DNA of 64,000 bases from Nonomuraea glycinis (lineage in GTDB: Bacteria > Actinomycetota > Actinomycetes > Streptosporangiales > Streptosporangiaceae), in assembly GCF_014646515.1 (NCBI RefSeq), contig NZ_BMNK01000006.1, positions 310,001 through 374,000 on the forward strand. Direction: 5' to 3'. Under the pieces are notes generated by a model. It worked only from the letters and a program-made list of their open reading frames with translations. It searched no databases and had not been told where the DNA came from. This document shows positions 41,402 through 50,549 of this stretch, piece by piece. The translations under genes and the position numbers were made by a program. Every line of letters starts with the position of its first letter. The stretch's first letter is position 1.

Positions 41402-41986
41402 TCAGGGACGGCTCCAGTGCGGGTCGCGGCCGAGGTAGCGCAGGAGGGTCGCGATGTCGTCGTCCGCGGCCTCGGGCGCCAGCGCCGGCCCGAAGGCGAA
41501 ACCGCGCACCGCCTCGGCGGTCTGCCGCGCCACCGGCAGCAGCCCGGCGGCCAGCTCGGGCGTCAGCGGCGAAGGCTGGCCGGTGGCCACCGCGATGTCC
41601 CACGCGTGCACCGCCGCGTCCATGGCGCAGGCGCCCGCGCCGAGCTCGGGCGTCATCTTGTTCGGCGGCATCGGCACCGGCACCTCGCCCGCGGCCCTGT
41701 CGACACCCGCCCACGCCCTGGCCGCGCGGCCCATGGCGTCCTCCGCGTACGCCACCGGGTCGGCGGGCAGGGTGCCGGAGGGCGCGAACGGGTTCTCGTC
41801 CGGGCCGGGCTCGCCGGTCAGGAAGGCGGCGTAGCCGATCTGGTCGCCCGCGGCGTGCTGGAGCACCTGGGTGACGTTCCAGTCGGCGCAGGGGGTGGGG
41901 AGCTCCCAGGCGTCAGCGGGCACGTGGCCCACGACGGTGCGAAGAGCCTCGTGTGCGTGGTCGAGCAGTGTCCAACCGGAGGTCAT
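41402..41986 (-). CDS. TIGR03086-like/DinB-superfamily protein (mycothiol-type metal enzyme fold)
   Basis: 194 residues. The N-terminal LLDHAHEALRTVVGHVPADAWELPTPCADWNVTQVLQHAAG (landmarks) is the start of the maleylpyruvate isomerase/TIGR03086 family, in which His and other ligands bind a metal and mycothiol or similar thiols may be used. The C-terminus has AVHAWDIAVATGQP, also typical. The substrate is unknown. It stands alone, 68 bp from the start of the peptidase operon end. Confidence 0.85.
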   Translation of the reverse strand: MTSGWTLLDHAHEALRTVVGHVPADAWELPTPCADWNVTQVLQHAAGDQIGYAAFLTGEPGPDENPFAPSGTLPADPVAYAEDAMGRAARAWAGVDRAAGEVPVPMPPNKMTPELGAGACAMDAAVHAWDIAVATGQPSPLTPELAAGLLPVARQTAEAVRGFAFGPALAPEAADDDIATLLRYLGRDPHWSRP

Positions 41987-42051
41987 GACTGGTGCCCCTT
42001 TCGGCGTTTCCCGTTGTCACTACTATAGCAGAACGGAATGGTTTGTTCCAC

Positions 42052-43314
42052 TCAAGTGAGGAGCCGGGTGAGCACCCTCGTGCCGAACTCCAGTCCCTCC
42101 ACCGGCACCCGCTCATCCTTGCCGTGAAACATGCCGAAGTAGTCCAGATCGGGCCGGAGCATGAGCGGCGCGAACCCGTACCCTTCGATGCCGATCCCGG
42201 CGAACGACTTGGCGTCCGTGCCCCCGCTCATCACGTACGGCACCGGCCTGGCCAGCGGATCCTCGGCCACCAGCGAGCCGGCCAGCTCGTCGAAGAACGC
42301 CGAGGGGTACGGCGCGGCCGGGGCGTCCTCCAGGTTCACGAACTCGCGGACGATCTTCGGGCCGAGCAGCTCGTCGATCGTCTCCAGGAACTCCTCCCGC
42401 AGGCCCGGCAGGTAACGCCCGTCCACGTGCGCCTCGGCCGTCGAGGGCACCACGTTCACCTTGTAACCGGCCCGCAGCATGGTCGGGTTGGCCGAGTTGC
42501 GGATCTGGCTCTGGAACAGGTGCCCCAGCGCGCCGAGCCGGGCCGCCTCCTCGTCCAGGCGGTCCAGGTCGATCGGCGTGCCGGTGATCTCCGACAGGCT
42601 CCGGAGCAGAGCGGCCACGGACGGCGTCAGCCGTACCGGCCACGGGTGGGCGGCCACCCGCGACAGGGCGTGCGCCAGCGTGGCGACCGGATTGTCCACC
42701 GCGGGCCGGGAGCCGTGCCCGGCCACGCCGTGCGCGGTCAGCTTCATCCAGGCCGTGCCCCGCTCGCCCACGGCCACCGGATAGACCCGGTGCTCGCCGG
42801 AGACGACGCTGAAGCCGCCGGACTCGCTGATCGCCTGCGTCACGCCGTCGAACAGCTCCCGGTGCGCGGTCACCGCGTGCCGCGAGCCGTAGTCGCCGGT
42901 CGCCTCCTCATCGGCCAGGAACGCCAGCACGACGTCCCGCTTCGGCCGTACGCCGCGCGCCCGCAGGCCGAGCACGGTCGCCAGCGTCATCGCGCACGAA
43001 CCCTTCATGTCCACCGCTCCCCGGCCATGGACGCAGCCGTCGTCGATCTCGCCGGAGAACGGGTGCGTCCGCCACTCGGCGGGCTCGGCGGGCACCACGT
43101 CCAGGTGCCCGTGGATGAGCAGCGCGTCGGGAGAGTCGCCCTCCAGCCTGGCCACCACGGTGGTACGCCGCGGCGCCGACTCGAACACCTCCGGCTCCAG
43201 TCCCGCCTCGGATAGCAGCGTGGCCACGTACTCGGCGGCCGGGCGCTCGCCCGAGCCCGGGTTGGTGGTGTCGAACCTGATCAGGTCCGAGCAGATCTCG
43301 GCGACGCTCTTCAC
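42052..43314 (-). CDS. M20-family metallopeptidase (dipeptidase/acylase type)
   Basis: 420 residues from the GTG at 43314 (overlapping the S9 peptidase stop as GTGA). Metal-binding motifs: HGHLDVVPA, GRGAVDMKG, and the catalytic pair in DEEATGDYGS; dimerisation-lid Gly/His in TAHGVAGHGSRP; C-terminal ligand His in YFGMFHGKDERV. It hydrolyses short peptides or N-acyl amino acids. It is the last gene of a three-peptidase operon. Confidence 0.93.
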   Translation of the reverse strand: MKSVAEICSDLIRFDTTNPGSGERPAAEYVATLLSEAGLEPEVFESAPRRTTVVARLEGDSPDALLIHGHLDVVPAEPAEWRTHPFSGEIDDGCVHGRGAVDMKGSCAMTLATVLGLRARGVRPKRDVVLAFLADEEATGDYGSRHAVTAHRELFDGVTQAISESGGFSVVSGEHRVYPVAVGERGTAWMKLTAHGVAGHGSRPAVDNPVATLAHALSRVAAHPWPVRLTPSVAALLRSLSEITGTPIDLDRLDEEAARLGALGHLFQSQIRNSANPTMLRAGYKVNVVPSTAEAHVDGRYLPGLREEFLETIDELLGPKIVREFVNLEDAPAAPYPSAFFDELAGSLVAEDPLARPVPYVMSGGTDAKSFAGIGIEGYGFAPLMLRPDLDYFGMFHGKDERVPVEGLEFGTRVLTRLLT

Positions 43315-45167
43315 GCGTGTCCTTCCAGCTTGAGCGGTGCCACCTCGGGGGTGTCGAACCCGAAGAGGATGCCGTAGAAGGCCAGCTCGGCCTCCAGCAC
43401 CGCCACGATGGTCTCTTCCCTGCGCCAGCCGTGCTGCTCGCCCGGATAGGTGAGCAGCGCCCACCGCTTGCCGTGCCTGTCCAGCTCGGCGACGAACCGC
43501 CGGGCCTGGCCGACGTCCACGATCGCGTCCTCCAGCCCGTGCAGCATGAGGCACGGCCCGGACGCCTGACCCGCCTGCAGCAGCGGCGAGCGGTCGGTGT
43601 AGCGCTGCCGGGTCTCCGGCAGCGGGCCGATCAGGCCGTCGAGGTAGCGGGACTCGAAGTCGTGCGTCTCGGCCGCCCAGCTCTCCGGGTCGGTGATCGC
43701 GTAGTGGGCGACGCCGCCCGCGAACACGTCGCTGTGCACCAGCGCCGCCACCGTCGTCCAGCCGCCGGCGCTGCCGCCCCGGATGGCGATGTTGGCGGCG
43801 TCGGCCAGGCCCAGCTCCACCAGGCCGCGCGCCACCTTGGCGCAGTCCTGCACGTCCACCACGCCCCACTGGTGGCGCAGCCGCTCCCGGTAGGCCCGGC
43901 CGTAGCCGGTGGAGCCGCCGTAGTTGACCTCGGCCACGCCGAGACCCCGGCTGGTGAAGTAGGCGATCTCCAGGTCGAGCATGATCGGGCTGCTGCCGGT
44001 GGGCCCGCCGTGCGCGAAGATCAGGTACGGCGCGGGGCCCTGGACCCCGGCCGGGGGATACAGGTGCGCGTGCACGCCCTCGATCGTCACCGGCTCCGGG
44101 TCGGGCAGCAGGGCGCGGTCGGGCAGCGGCTTGGGCGCCGACACCACCTCGGGCTCGCCCCCGTCCAGGTCCACCAGGACCACCTCCAGCGGCGTGTACG
44201 GGCTGGCCGCCACGGCCGCGACCTTGCCCCCGGCCGCCGACACGGTGGAGGCCCAGTAGGTCGCCGCCTCGCCGCCGATCTCCCGCACCTGCCCGCTGTC
44301 GGGATCCAGCACGCCCAGGCGGCGGCGGTCCGCCGTGCCGTACACCACGACCAGCCGCCCGTCCGCCACCGCCAGGCAGGTCAGGCCGGGCTTCCACGGC
44401 GCGGCGCCGAACTCGGCCGCCATCGGCGTCAGGTTGCGGCCACGGGTACCGTCCCGGCCGATCACGTGCACGTTCCACCAGCCGGTCGGGTCCGTGACCG
44501 CGTACAGGCTGTCGTCGTCGCGCCACTCGGCCTGCACGACCGACTCCTGCGGCCCGCCCGCGACCACCTCGTGCGGGCCCGCCACCCCGTCCGCGCCGAG
44601 CGGGGCGACGCACAGCTCGGTGCCGTCCCACGGCATGGCCGGATGGTTCCAGCCGATCCAGGACAGGTGGCCGCCGCCGGGGGACAGGCGGGGGTTCATC
44701 ACGAAGTGCTGCGCCTGGACGATCCGCCTGACCGGGCCGCCGCCGAGCGGGATCGCCACCAGGTCGCGCACGTCCTCGATCTCCCGTACCGCCCACACCT
44801 CCTCGCGGCCTGGCGGCAGGTAGAGGTCGGCGTAGCGGGCGGGGCCCGCCGGCGTGAGCGGCACCGGGTCGCCGCCGTCGAGGCGGTAGACGCGCTGGTC
44901 GGCCCAGTTCGTGAAGACCAGGCCGCCGCCGGGCAGCGGACGCCAGGAGCGGCCGCCGTACTCGATCACCCGGTTGCGCGCGTTCCAGCCGGTGGGCAGG
45001 GCGTCGACGCGCTCGCCGCCGGGCAGCCGGCGCACCACGCACCGCCTGCCGCCCTCGTGCGGGCGCGGCTCGTCCCACCACACCTCGACGCCGTCGGGCG
45101 TGGCGACGGCCTCCACCCACTGGGGTCCGCCGTCAGTGCGTGCCACATCGATCGGTCGAATACTCAT
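43311..45167 (-). CDS. S9-family serine peptidase (acylaminoacyl/oligopeptidase-like)
   Basis: 618 residues. An N-terminal beta-propeller (residues about 15-340) is followed by an alpha/beta-hydrolase with the nucleophile in RGGSAGGWT, Asp in LEDAIVDVGQ and His in GEQHGWRRE. It removes residues or small units from peptides. The start follows the C39-type gene by three bases and the stop overlaps the M20 gene, so the three are co-translated. No signal peptide, so it acts in the cytosol. Confidence 0.93.
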   Translation of the reverse strand: MSIRPIDVARTDGGPQWVEAVATPDGVEVWWDEPRPHEGGRRCVVRRLPGGERVDALPTGWNARNRVIEYGGRSWRPLPGGGLVFTNWADQRVYRLDGGDPVPLTPAGPARYADLYLPPGREEVWAVREIEDVRDLVAIPLGGGPVRRIVQAQHFVMNPRLSPGGGHLSWIGWNHPAMPWDGTELCVAPLGADGVAGPHEVVAGGPQESVVQAEWRDDDSLYAVTDPTGWWNVHVIGRDGTRGRNLTPMAAEFGAAPWKPGLTCLAVADGRLVVVYGTADRRRLGVLDPDSGQVREIGGEAATYWASTVSAAGGKVAAVAASPYTPLEVVLVDLDGGEPEVVSAPKPLPDRALLPDPEPVTIEGVHAHLYPPAGVQGPAPYLIFAHGGPTGSSPIMLDLEIAYFTSRGLGVAEVNYGGSTGYGRAYRERLRHQWGVVDVQDCAKVARGLVELGLADAANIAIRGGSAGGWTTVAALVHSDVFAGGVAHYAITDPESWAAETHDFESRYLDGLIGPLPETRQRYTDRSPLLQAGQASGPCLMLHGLEDAIVDVGQARRFVAELDRHGKRWALLTYPGEQHGWRREETIVAVLEAELAFYGILFGFDTPEVAPLKLEGHA

Positions 45168-45170
45168 ATT

Positions 45171-46241
45171 TCACCAATTGCCATCGGATGGGGGCAGGGA
45201 CAGTTCGGGAGGATGCAGGACGCACACGATGCCGCCACTGCCGTTGCCACCGGCGCTGCCGGCGCTCCTGAGCCAGACGTTCTCGAACGCGGCCCGCGGG
45301 CAGACCCTGCGCACCCGCGCGCCGCTCCCCGGCGCGGCCGGATCGTTGACCAGGATGTCGCCCCCGGCGGTGAAGCCGGTGACGACCATGAGGTGCCCGC
45401 TGGTGGAATACCCGGAGCCCGGCAGCTCATGCGACCTGAACGACAGCGAGGTGATCACCGGGATGCCGGCGCGGACCAGCCGCTCCAGCTCCGCCGCCGA
45501 CCGCAGCCTCGTCACGAACCCCGCCAGCCCGTACGTCCCCGCGTAGGCGACGTTGAACGGCCAGTTGCCGGTGCCCTGGTAGCTGGTGTCGTAGCAGCCG
45601 CGCGCCGCGTGGTCGACCGCCGGGCACGGGTCGTCCTCGCCCACCCAGCCGAGCTCGTCCGGCCCGGGGCCGCGCTCCCAGTAGGCGAGCACCATGGCGA
45701 CCGCGGCGGGGCCGCACCAGTGCGCGCCGCCGCCGTCGTACTCGGGATGGTGCCCCGCGTGCTCGTGCTGGGAGTAGGCGGGAACCACCAGCTGGAACGG
45801 TCCCGCCGAGGCGGAGGCGCTCGGCGTCACCGGCCGCGGCGGCACGGCCGAGGCCAGCACGCCCAGGCAGTCCACCCGCGCGCCCGCGCCGTGCGCCGTG
45901 ACCCGCACCTGGAAGGCCGCCATCGGCCGCCGGGCCACGAACGTGTCCACCGCCACGTCGCCGTCCTGGTCGCCCTGCCCGGGAACGGAGCTGCGCGGCC
46001 GGCCGTGCGCGGACCACCGGCCCATCACGTACCACTTGGTGCGCTGCCCCGACCCGGTCGTGGCCCGCAGCTCCACCTCGATCCAGGAGCCGGGAGGCGT
46101 GTGCGCCGTCCACGAGGCGACGAGCTGCGTCGCGGCGAAACCGATCGGGTGCTCGTCGCTCGTCCACACGCCGTCCCCGGCGGGCACGGTGAAGCGGGTG
46201 AAGGCGACTTCGGCCAGGTCGACGGTGAGCACCAGGCCCAT
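45171..46241 (-). CDS. C39-like cysteine peptidase
   Basis: 356 residues from the ATG at 46241; nine more residues if the GTG/ATG at 46268 is used. The C-terminal half has the papain-like C39 triad: Cys in HWCGPAAVAMVL, His in SGHLMVVTGF, Asp in ILVNDPAAPG. The N-terminal half is beta-rich and has no signal peptide. Proteins of this type cut or bind glycine-rich leaders; the target here is unknown. It starts the peptidase operon and is divergent from the SWIM gene. Confidence 0.85.
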   Translation of the reverse strand: MGLVLTVDLAEVAFTRFTVPAGDGVWTSDEHPIGFAATQLVASWTAHTPPGSWIEVELRATTGSGQRTKWYVMGRWSAHGRPRSSVPGQGDQDGDVAVDTFVARRPMAAFQVRVTAHGAGARVDCLGVLASAVPPRPVTPSASASAGPFQLVVPAYSQHEHAGHHPEYDGGGAHWCGPAAVAMVLAYWERGPGPDELGWVGEDDPCPAVDHAARGCYDTSYQGTGNWPFNVAYAGTYGLAGFVTRLRSAAELERLVRAGIPVITSLSFRSHELPGSGYSTSGHLMVVTGFTAGGDILVNDPAAPGSGARVRRVCPRAAFENVWLRSAGSAGGNGSGGIVCVLHPPELSLPPSDGNW

Positions 46242-46325
46242 TGTGGACCGGCCGCACCGCCCGCGCATCGGAGGTTTTACGTACGCCTTCCGAATGTGTC
46301 AGTGGTGATCACTATCGTCCCGATC

Positions 46326-47657
46326 ATGACTCAAGCGGTGCAGGCGTACTCCTACGCCGGGCCCTCCGTGCTCGCCGACGGCCGTCTCGGACTGTCGACC
46401 TCCGGCGGCACGGCCCTCTCGGGCCCCCAGACCCACCCCCGGTTCTTCAGCGGGCTGCTCACCCACGCCGCCCCGGCCGCCGCCGGTCTGCTGGCCGTGG
46501 CGGACGTGGCGCTCACCCGCTATCACCAGCCCCGCCCCGGCTGGACCCGCGACCCGGTGGTGACGTGCGACGGAGACCGGCTCAGGTTCGAGTCGTTCTC
46601 CGCCTGCGGCGGCGTCTACGCCCGGCTCGACGTGCTCGGCCTCGACGGGGACGTGCTCGACCGCGGCACCACCAACGTCGACGTGAACGGCCCGCTGCGC
46701 GAGTCGCTGGCCAGGGTCGGCGGCAAGGACCCGCTGCACCTCGGCGTCGGCCCCGACGAGCTGACCGTCACCACGCTGGACGGCGCGGTCGTGGAGAAGA
46801 AGGTGCCGCTGCCCACCCGCTGGCTGCGCGGCTTCGCCGAGGTGCAGGTGATCGCGGCCGGCTTCGACCTGCGGGCGGAGCTGCAGGGGCCGCAGGCGGT
46901 GCGCTTCCTGCGGTCGCTGCCGCGCAAGGCGTCCACCGCCGTGTGGGCCGCGCCGTCCGGCCGCGACCTGCGCCTGGCCTCCGGCCCCGGCCGCGGCGCG
47001 GTGAGCCTGGCCGGCGTCGGCCGCGTCGCCACGCTGATGCCGCTGCTCAGGTTCGCCAAGGCGCTGCGCGTCTACGGCCCGGCGGCCGGTGCGGGCCACC
47101 AGGCGTGCGCGTGGGAGCTTGAGCTGCCCGGCATGCGCTACACCCTGGCCGTCTCGCCCGAGCCGTGGCGCGGGTTCTCCGGTGAGGGCGCCGTCCTGGA
47201 GCACCTGGCCACCGACGAGGCGGCCGGCGACGCCGACGTGGTCGGCATGCTGCTCAACTTCGAGCCGACCGTGGAGATCGGCCTGCTCGCCGACCGCTCC
47301 GGGCTGACGGTCGAGCGCGTACGCGCCGCGCTCACCCAGCTCGGCACCGCCGGCCGCGTCGGCTACGACCTGCACGAGGCCGCCCACTTCCACCGGGAGC
47401 TGCCCTACGACCGGGACCAGGTGGCCCAGCTCAACCCCCGGCTCACCGCCGCCCGCGCGCTGGCCGACTCCGGCGCGGTCCGGCTCGACGGCGATCAGGC
47501 CCAGGTCACCACCTCCGGCGGCGTCAGGCAGGTGGCGATCGAGCAGGGGACCTGCACCTGCGAGTGGTGGTTCGACCACCGCGGCTCACGCGGCCCGTGC
47601 AAGCACGTGCTCGCCGCCAGGATCGCCGCCCGCCTGACCGTGGACATGCCCGCATGA
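46326..47657 (+). CDS. SWIM zinc-finger protein
   Basis: 443 residues from the ATG at 46326 (MTQAVQAYSY). The C-terminus carries the SWIM motif CTCEWWFDHRGSRGPCKH (CxCx13-14CxH), which binds DNA or protein. The rest is a mostly beta/alpha region with no known enzyme motif. The stop overlaps the next start as ATGA. The pair, plus the AAA+ gene downstream on the other strand, recur together in actinobacteria, in my recollection, next to MoxR-type ATPases. Confidence 0.9.
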   Translation: MTQAVQAYSYAGPSVLADGRLGLSTSGGTALSGPQTHPRFFSGLLTHAAPAAAGLLAVADVALTRYHQPRPGWTRDPVVTCDGDRLRFESFSACGGVYARLDVLGLDGDVLDRGTTNVDVNGPLRESLARVGGKDPLHLGVGPDELTVTTLDGAVVEKKVPLPTRWLRGFAEVQVIAAGFDLRAELQGPQAVRFLRSLPRKASTAVWAAPSGRDLRLASGPGRGAVSLAGVGRVATLMPLLRFAKALRVYGPAAGAGHQACAWELELPGMRYTLAVSPEPWRGFSGEGAVLEHLATDEAAGDADVVGMLLNFEPTVEIGLLADRSGLTVERVRAALTQLGTAGRVGYDLHEAAHFHRELPYDRDQVAQLNPRLTAARALADSGAVRLDGDQAQVTTSGGVRQVAIEQGTCTCEWWFDHRGSRGPCKHVLAARIAARLTVDMPA

Positions 47658-49153
47658 GCCTCGGAAGAGACACAACACCGGCACCCGACACCGAGGCCGC
47701 CACCGAGGCCGACACCCGGGCCGACACCCGGGCCGACACCCGGGCCGACACCGTCGACGCGGCGACGGTGGCCGAGCTGGAGCGCGCACTCGAAGAGACG
47801 ACCGACCCCGCCCCTCCGCCGCTGCCGCCGATCAGCTGGGTCGCGGGGCTGGGGGCCGCGGTCTACTGGACGACGTGGCAGGACCTGGAGCGGTGGCTGG
47901 CGGCGTTCGTCCGGTTCCACACCGAGGACCTCCAGGGGCTCAGGGCGGCGATGAAGGAGCTGGCGGAGCGGCGGCCACCCCCGTACGACAAGCGCGAATG
48001 GCAGTATCCCGCGCACTGGGTGGAAGCGATGGCCGCCGTGATCGCCACCCCCGGACCTCACCCCGGCGGCCGGCTCCCCGACCTCTCACGGGTCTCCGCA
48101 CCGCACTGGCTGCTCCTGCGCCGCCTGGCGGAGCTCCACGCCGCCGTGCGCGACGGCACACCGCCGCCCTACCTGCTGGCCACCCCCACCACCGGCACCG
48201 GCGGGCTCGCCCCGGCCGCGCTCGTCGCCAGGATCGAGGGGTACGAGCGGGCGGGCGTCGAGGCGCTGCCCGCCGACCTGCAGCAGGCGCTGCTCCGGCT
48301 GCCGCACCGCACCCCGCCCGAGGTGGCGGCCCGCGCGAGCCGGCTGACCTGTGCGGCGGGCGTCACACTGGCCGGCTGGCTGGCCCGCAGGCCCCTGCCG
48401 CGGACCCGGATCGGCTGGCGGCACGGCTCGGGCCGCTATCTCGACGACCGGGAACCGGCCGCCACGGACGACCCCTCCCTCGTCCCTGGGATCCGGGCCG
48501 AGCCCACCGGGCTGGAGCTCGTCGACCACCTGCTGTCCGATCCCCGGCCGTCCCGGTGGCAGGCCGACGGTGACGATCCGGGCGGCTGGGTCGCGATGCT
48601 GCCTCACGACCGGGAGGCCATGGCGGCGCACCTGCTTCCCCACCTCCTCTGCCGGGAGCACGGATCCCACCTCGAGCTCGCGCACGTCCAGACCCTGACG
48701 GCCACGGACGGGCAGCCGGGGGAGGCCATCGCGCTCCTGGTGGCTTATTTCCTGCTCAACCGCAAGGGGAACCGCGCCTCCTCCGGGGTGTCGCTGCTCC
48801 TCGACCTGGCCGCCAGGGGTGATCTGCCCGCCGCCGAGGTCGGGCGTCAGCTCGCGCTGCTGCTGCGGCGGACCTGGCTGAAGCCGGTGTCGCTGCGCGA
48901 GTCGATGGAGCTCGCGGCCGACCGGGGCGGCCACCACCTGTGGCAGGTCATGACCGGCCTGCTGCCCGTCTATCTGCCGGGGCCCGGCGAGCGGGCGCAC
49001 GCCGCGCACACCCAGGCGCTCGGGCTCGCCGCCCGGATCGCCGACCGCACCGGGGCCAGGGGCGCGCTGCCGTGCGTGGCGGAGATCGCCGGACGTACGG
49101 GCGACAGCGGCCTGATCCGTGCGGCCCGCCGCCTGCACGCGAGCCTCACCTGA
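47654..49153 (+). CDS. Uncharacterised protein paired with SWIM gene
   Basis: 499 residues from the ATG at 47654. The N-terminus has a four-fold ADTR repeat (12-bp unit GCCGACACCCGG from 47708), then a helical protein rich in Leu, Ala and Arg (LLPHLLCREHGSHLELAH; FLLNRKGNRASSGVSLLLDLAARGDLPAAEVGRQLALLL as landmarks). The spacing of helices recalls HEAT-like repeats. I do not recognise an enzyme. Likely a partner of the SWIM protein. Confidence 0.75.
   Translation: MSLGRDTTPAPDTEAATEADTRADTRADTRADTVDAATVAELERALEETTDPAPPPLPPISWVAGLGAAVYWTTWQDLERWLAAFVRFHTEDLQGLRAAMKELAERRPPPYDKREWQYPAHWVEAMAAVIATPGPHPGGRLPDLSRVSAPHWLLLRRLAELHAAVRDGTPPPYLLATPTTGTGGLAPAALVARIEGYERAGVEALPADLQQALLRLPHRTPPEVAARASRLTCAAGVTLAGWLARRPLPRTRIGWRHGSGRYLDDREPAATDDPSLVPGIRAEPTGLELVDHLLSDPRPSRWQADGDDPGGWVAMLPHDREAMAAHLLPHLLCREHGSHLELAHVQTLTATDGQPGEAIALLVAYFLLNRKGNRASSGVSLLLDLAARGDLPAAEVGRQLALLLRRTWLKPVSLRESMELAADRGGHHLWQVMTGLLPVYLPGPGERAHAAHTQALGLAARIADRTGARGALPCVAEIAGRTGDSGLIRAARRLHASLT
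47708..47755 (+). repeat. 12-bp tandem repeat in coding sequence
   Basis: GCCGACACCCGG four times (the last ends GTC), encoding ADTR repeats. It starts 54 bases after the ATG of the gene at 47654. Confidence 0.9.
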
Positions 49154-49201
49154 GAGCTTCCCGCCCGGGAGAGTCGCGGGGGCGCACCCGGGCGGGGACC
49201 C

Positions 49202-50317
49202 CTACAAGTACAGGCCGGTGTTCTCGCCGGCGGAGGTGGACGGGGTGACCGCGCGGCCCGAGCGGAGGGCGTACAGCTCGGCCAGCGTCGCGCCCGAAGG
49301 GCCGACACCGTCGGCGTGGCCGAGCCAGGACACCGCCTCGTCCCTGGTCAGCGGGCCGACCTCAAGCTGGGCCAGGCAGCGGCCAGGGCGCACCACGGCC
49401 GGGTGCAGGCGGGCCAGGTCCTCGTTGGTGGTGATCGCCACCAGCACGTCCCGGCCCTGGCCGAGCAGGCCGTCGGTGAGGTTGAGCAGGCGCGACAGAC
49501 CCTGACCCGTCTGGGTCTTCGCCGACGCGCTGATCAGCTCGTCGCAGTCCTCCAGCACGAGCAGCCGCCAGCGCTGCTTCTCGTCCTCGTCGTTGTCGTA
49601 GCCGACGGCCACCTCCATCAGGTAGCCGGGCTCGTCGAACAGCCGCTCCGGGTCCAGCACGCAGTCGACCTGGCACCAGTCCTGCCACTGCTTGGCCAGC
49701 GTGCGCAGCAGCGTGGTCTTGCCGGTGCCGGGCGGGCCGTGCAGGAGGATGAGACGGCCGTTCACATCGGCCGGGGTGACGGCCATCAGGTCCTCGAGCG
49801 AACGGCGTACCGACGCGGAGTAGTTGCCGCTGATGTCCTGCCAGGGCTGGGCGGTGATCGGCTTGTCCGAGCGCGTTCCCCCGTGCGAGCCGCGCCACCA
49901 GAAGCCCATGTCGACGTGGTCGGTCTCCGGCTCCGGCTCCTCCGCCCCCTCCAGGCTCTCCTTGAGCACCGAGCGGGCCAGCTCCTCGCTGATCGCGGTG
50001 ACGCTGATCGTCGCGGCGCGGTTGCGGTGCCGGATGACCCGCAGGGTCCAGCCGTCGCCGCAGATCAGCCGCGACTCCGAGCCGTCCTCGATCTGCGCGG
50101 TCCGTACGACGCGGCCGTGCGGGGGACGCAGCGGGGCGTCCGGGCGGACCCGCTCCAGGCTGGCGAGCCTCGACCAGGGCTGGACACCGGTGGCGAACGG
50201 CGACAGCGCCAGGGCGTCGATGACGTCGATGGCCGAGTCGGAGTCGTCTATCCAGATGTTCATCGGCAGCTCGGCCGACTCCTGACCTGGGAACGGCACC
50301 TCCTTCATCACAGACAT
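49202..50317 (-). CDS. AAA+ ATPase with DUF5925-like N-terminus
   Basis: 371 residues from the ATG at 50317 (MSVMKEVPF; ATG 50308 also possible). The N-terminal 130 residues match the DUF5925 type (SLERVRPDAPLRPPHGRVVRTAQIEDGSESRL as landmarks). The ATPase has Walker A GPPGTGKTT, Walker B LLVLEDCDEL, sensor-1 AITTNED and arginine finger region HPAVVRPGRC. It is convergent with the 499-aa gene. It may remodel protein complexes; no substrate is visible. Confidence 0.85.
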   Translation of the reverse strand: MSVMKEVPFPGQESAELPMNIWIDDSDSAIDVIDALALSPFATGVQPWSRLASLERVRPDAPLRPPHGRVVRTAQIEDGSESRLICGDGWTLRVIRHRNRAATISVTAISEELARSVLKESLEGAEEPEPETDHVDMGFWWRGSHGGTRSDKPITAQPWQDISGNYSASVRRSLEDLMAVTPADVNGRLILLHGPPGTGKTTLLRTLAKQWQDWCQVDCVLDPERLFDEPGYLMEVAVGYDNDEDEKQRWRLLVLEDCDELISASAKTQTGQGLSRLLNLTDGLLGQGRDVLVAITTNEDLARLHPAVVRPGRCLAQLEVGPLTRDEAVSWLGHADGVGPSGATLAELYALRSGRAVTPSTSAGENTGLYL

Positions 50318-50549
50318 AACTCCAATGATCACAGTTAGCAGGACTTGATGTCGAAGGGTTTGCGGAAAATCACCCTGTCTTGGTCGGCTCTCCTGTCGAA
50401 CCGCTCGCCCGCCGTCTCGCCGTCCGCCGCACCCGACCAGGCGCCGGCGAACGCCGTCGGAACCCCTATGACCACCTTCGGCGGTCACGGGCGTTACGTT
50501 ACCTTTGGGAATAGGTCATGACTTGTACGGCCTGCGTTAGCGTGCAGAC

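Noticed and set aside
42052..45120. 1022-codon frame suggesting an M20-containing fusion
   Set aside because: The part upstream of 43314 is an out-of-frame reading of the S9 gene; the GTG at 43314 is the real start.
43317..47657. 1446-codon open frame on the plus strand
   Set aside because: Most of it is antisense to the M20, S9 and C39 peptidase genes; only its end (from 46326) is a real gene.
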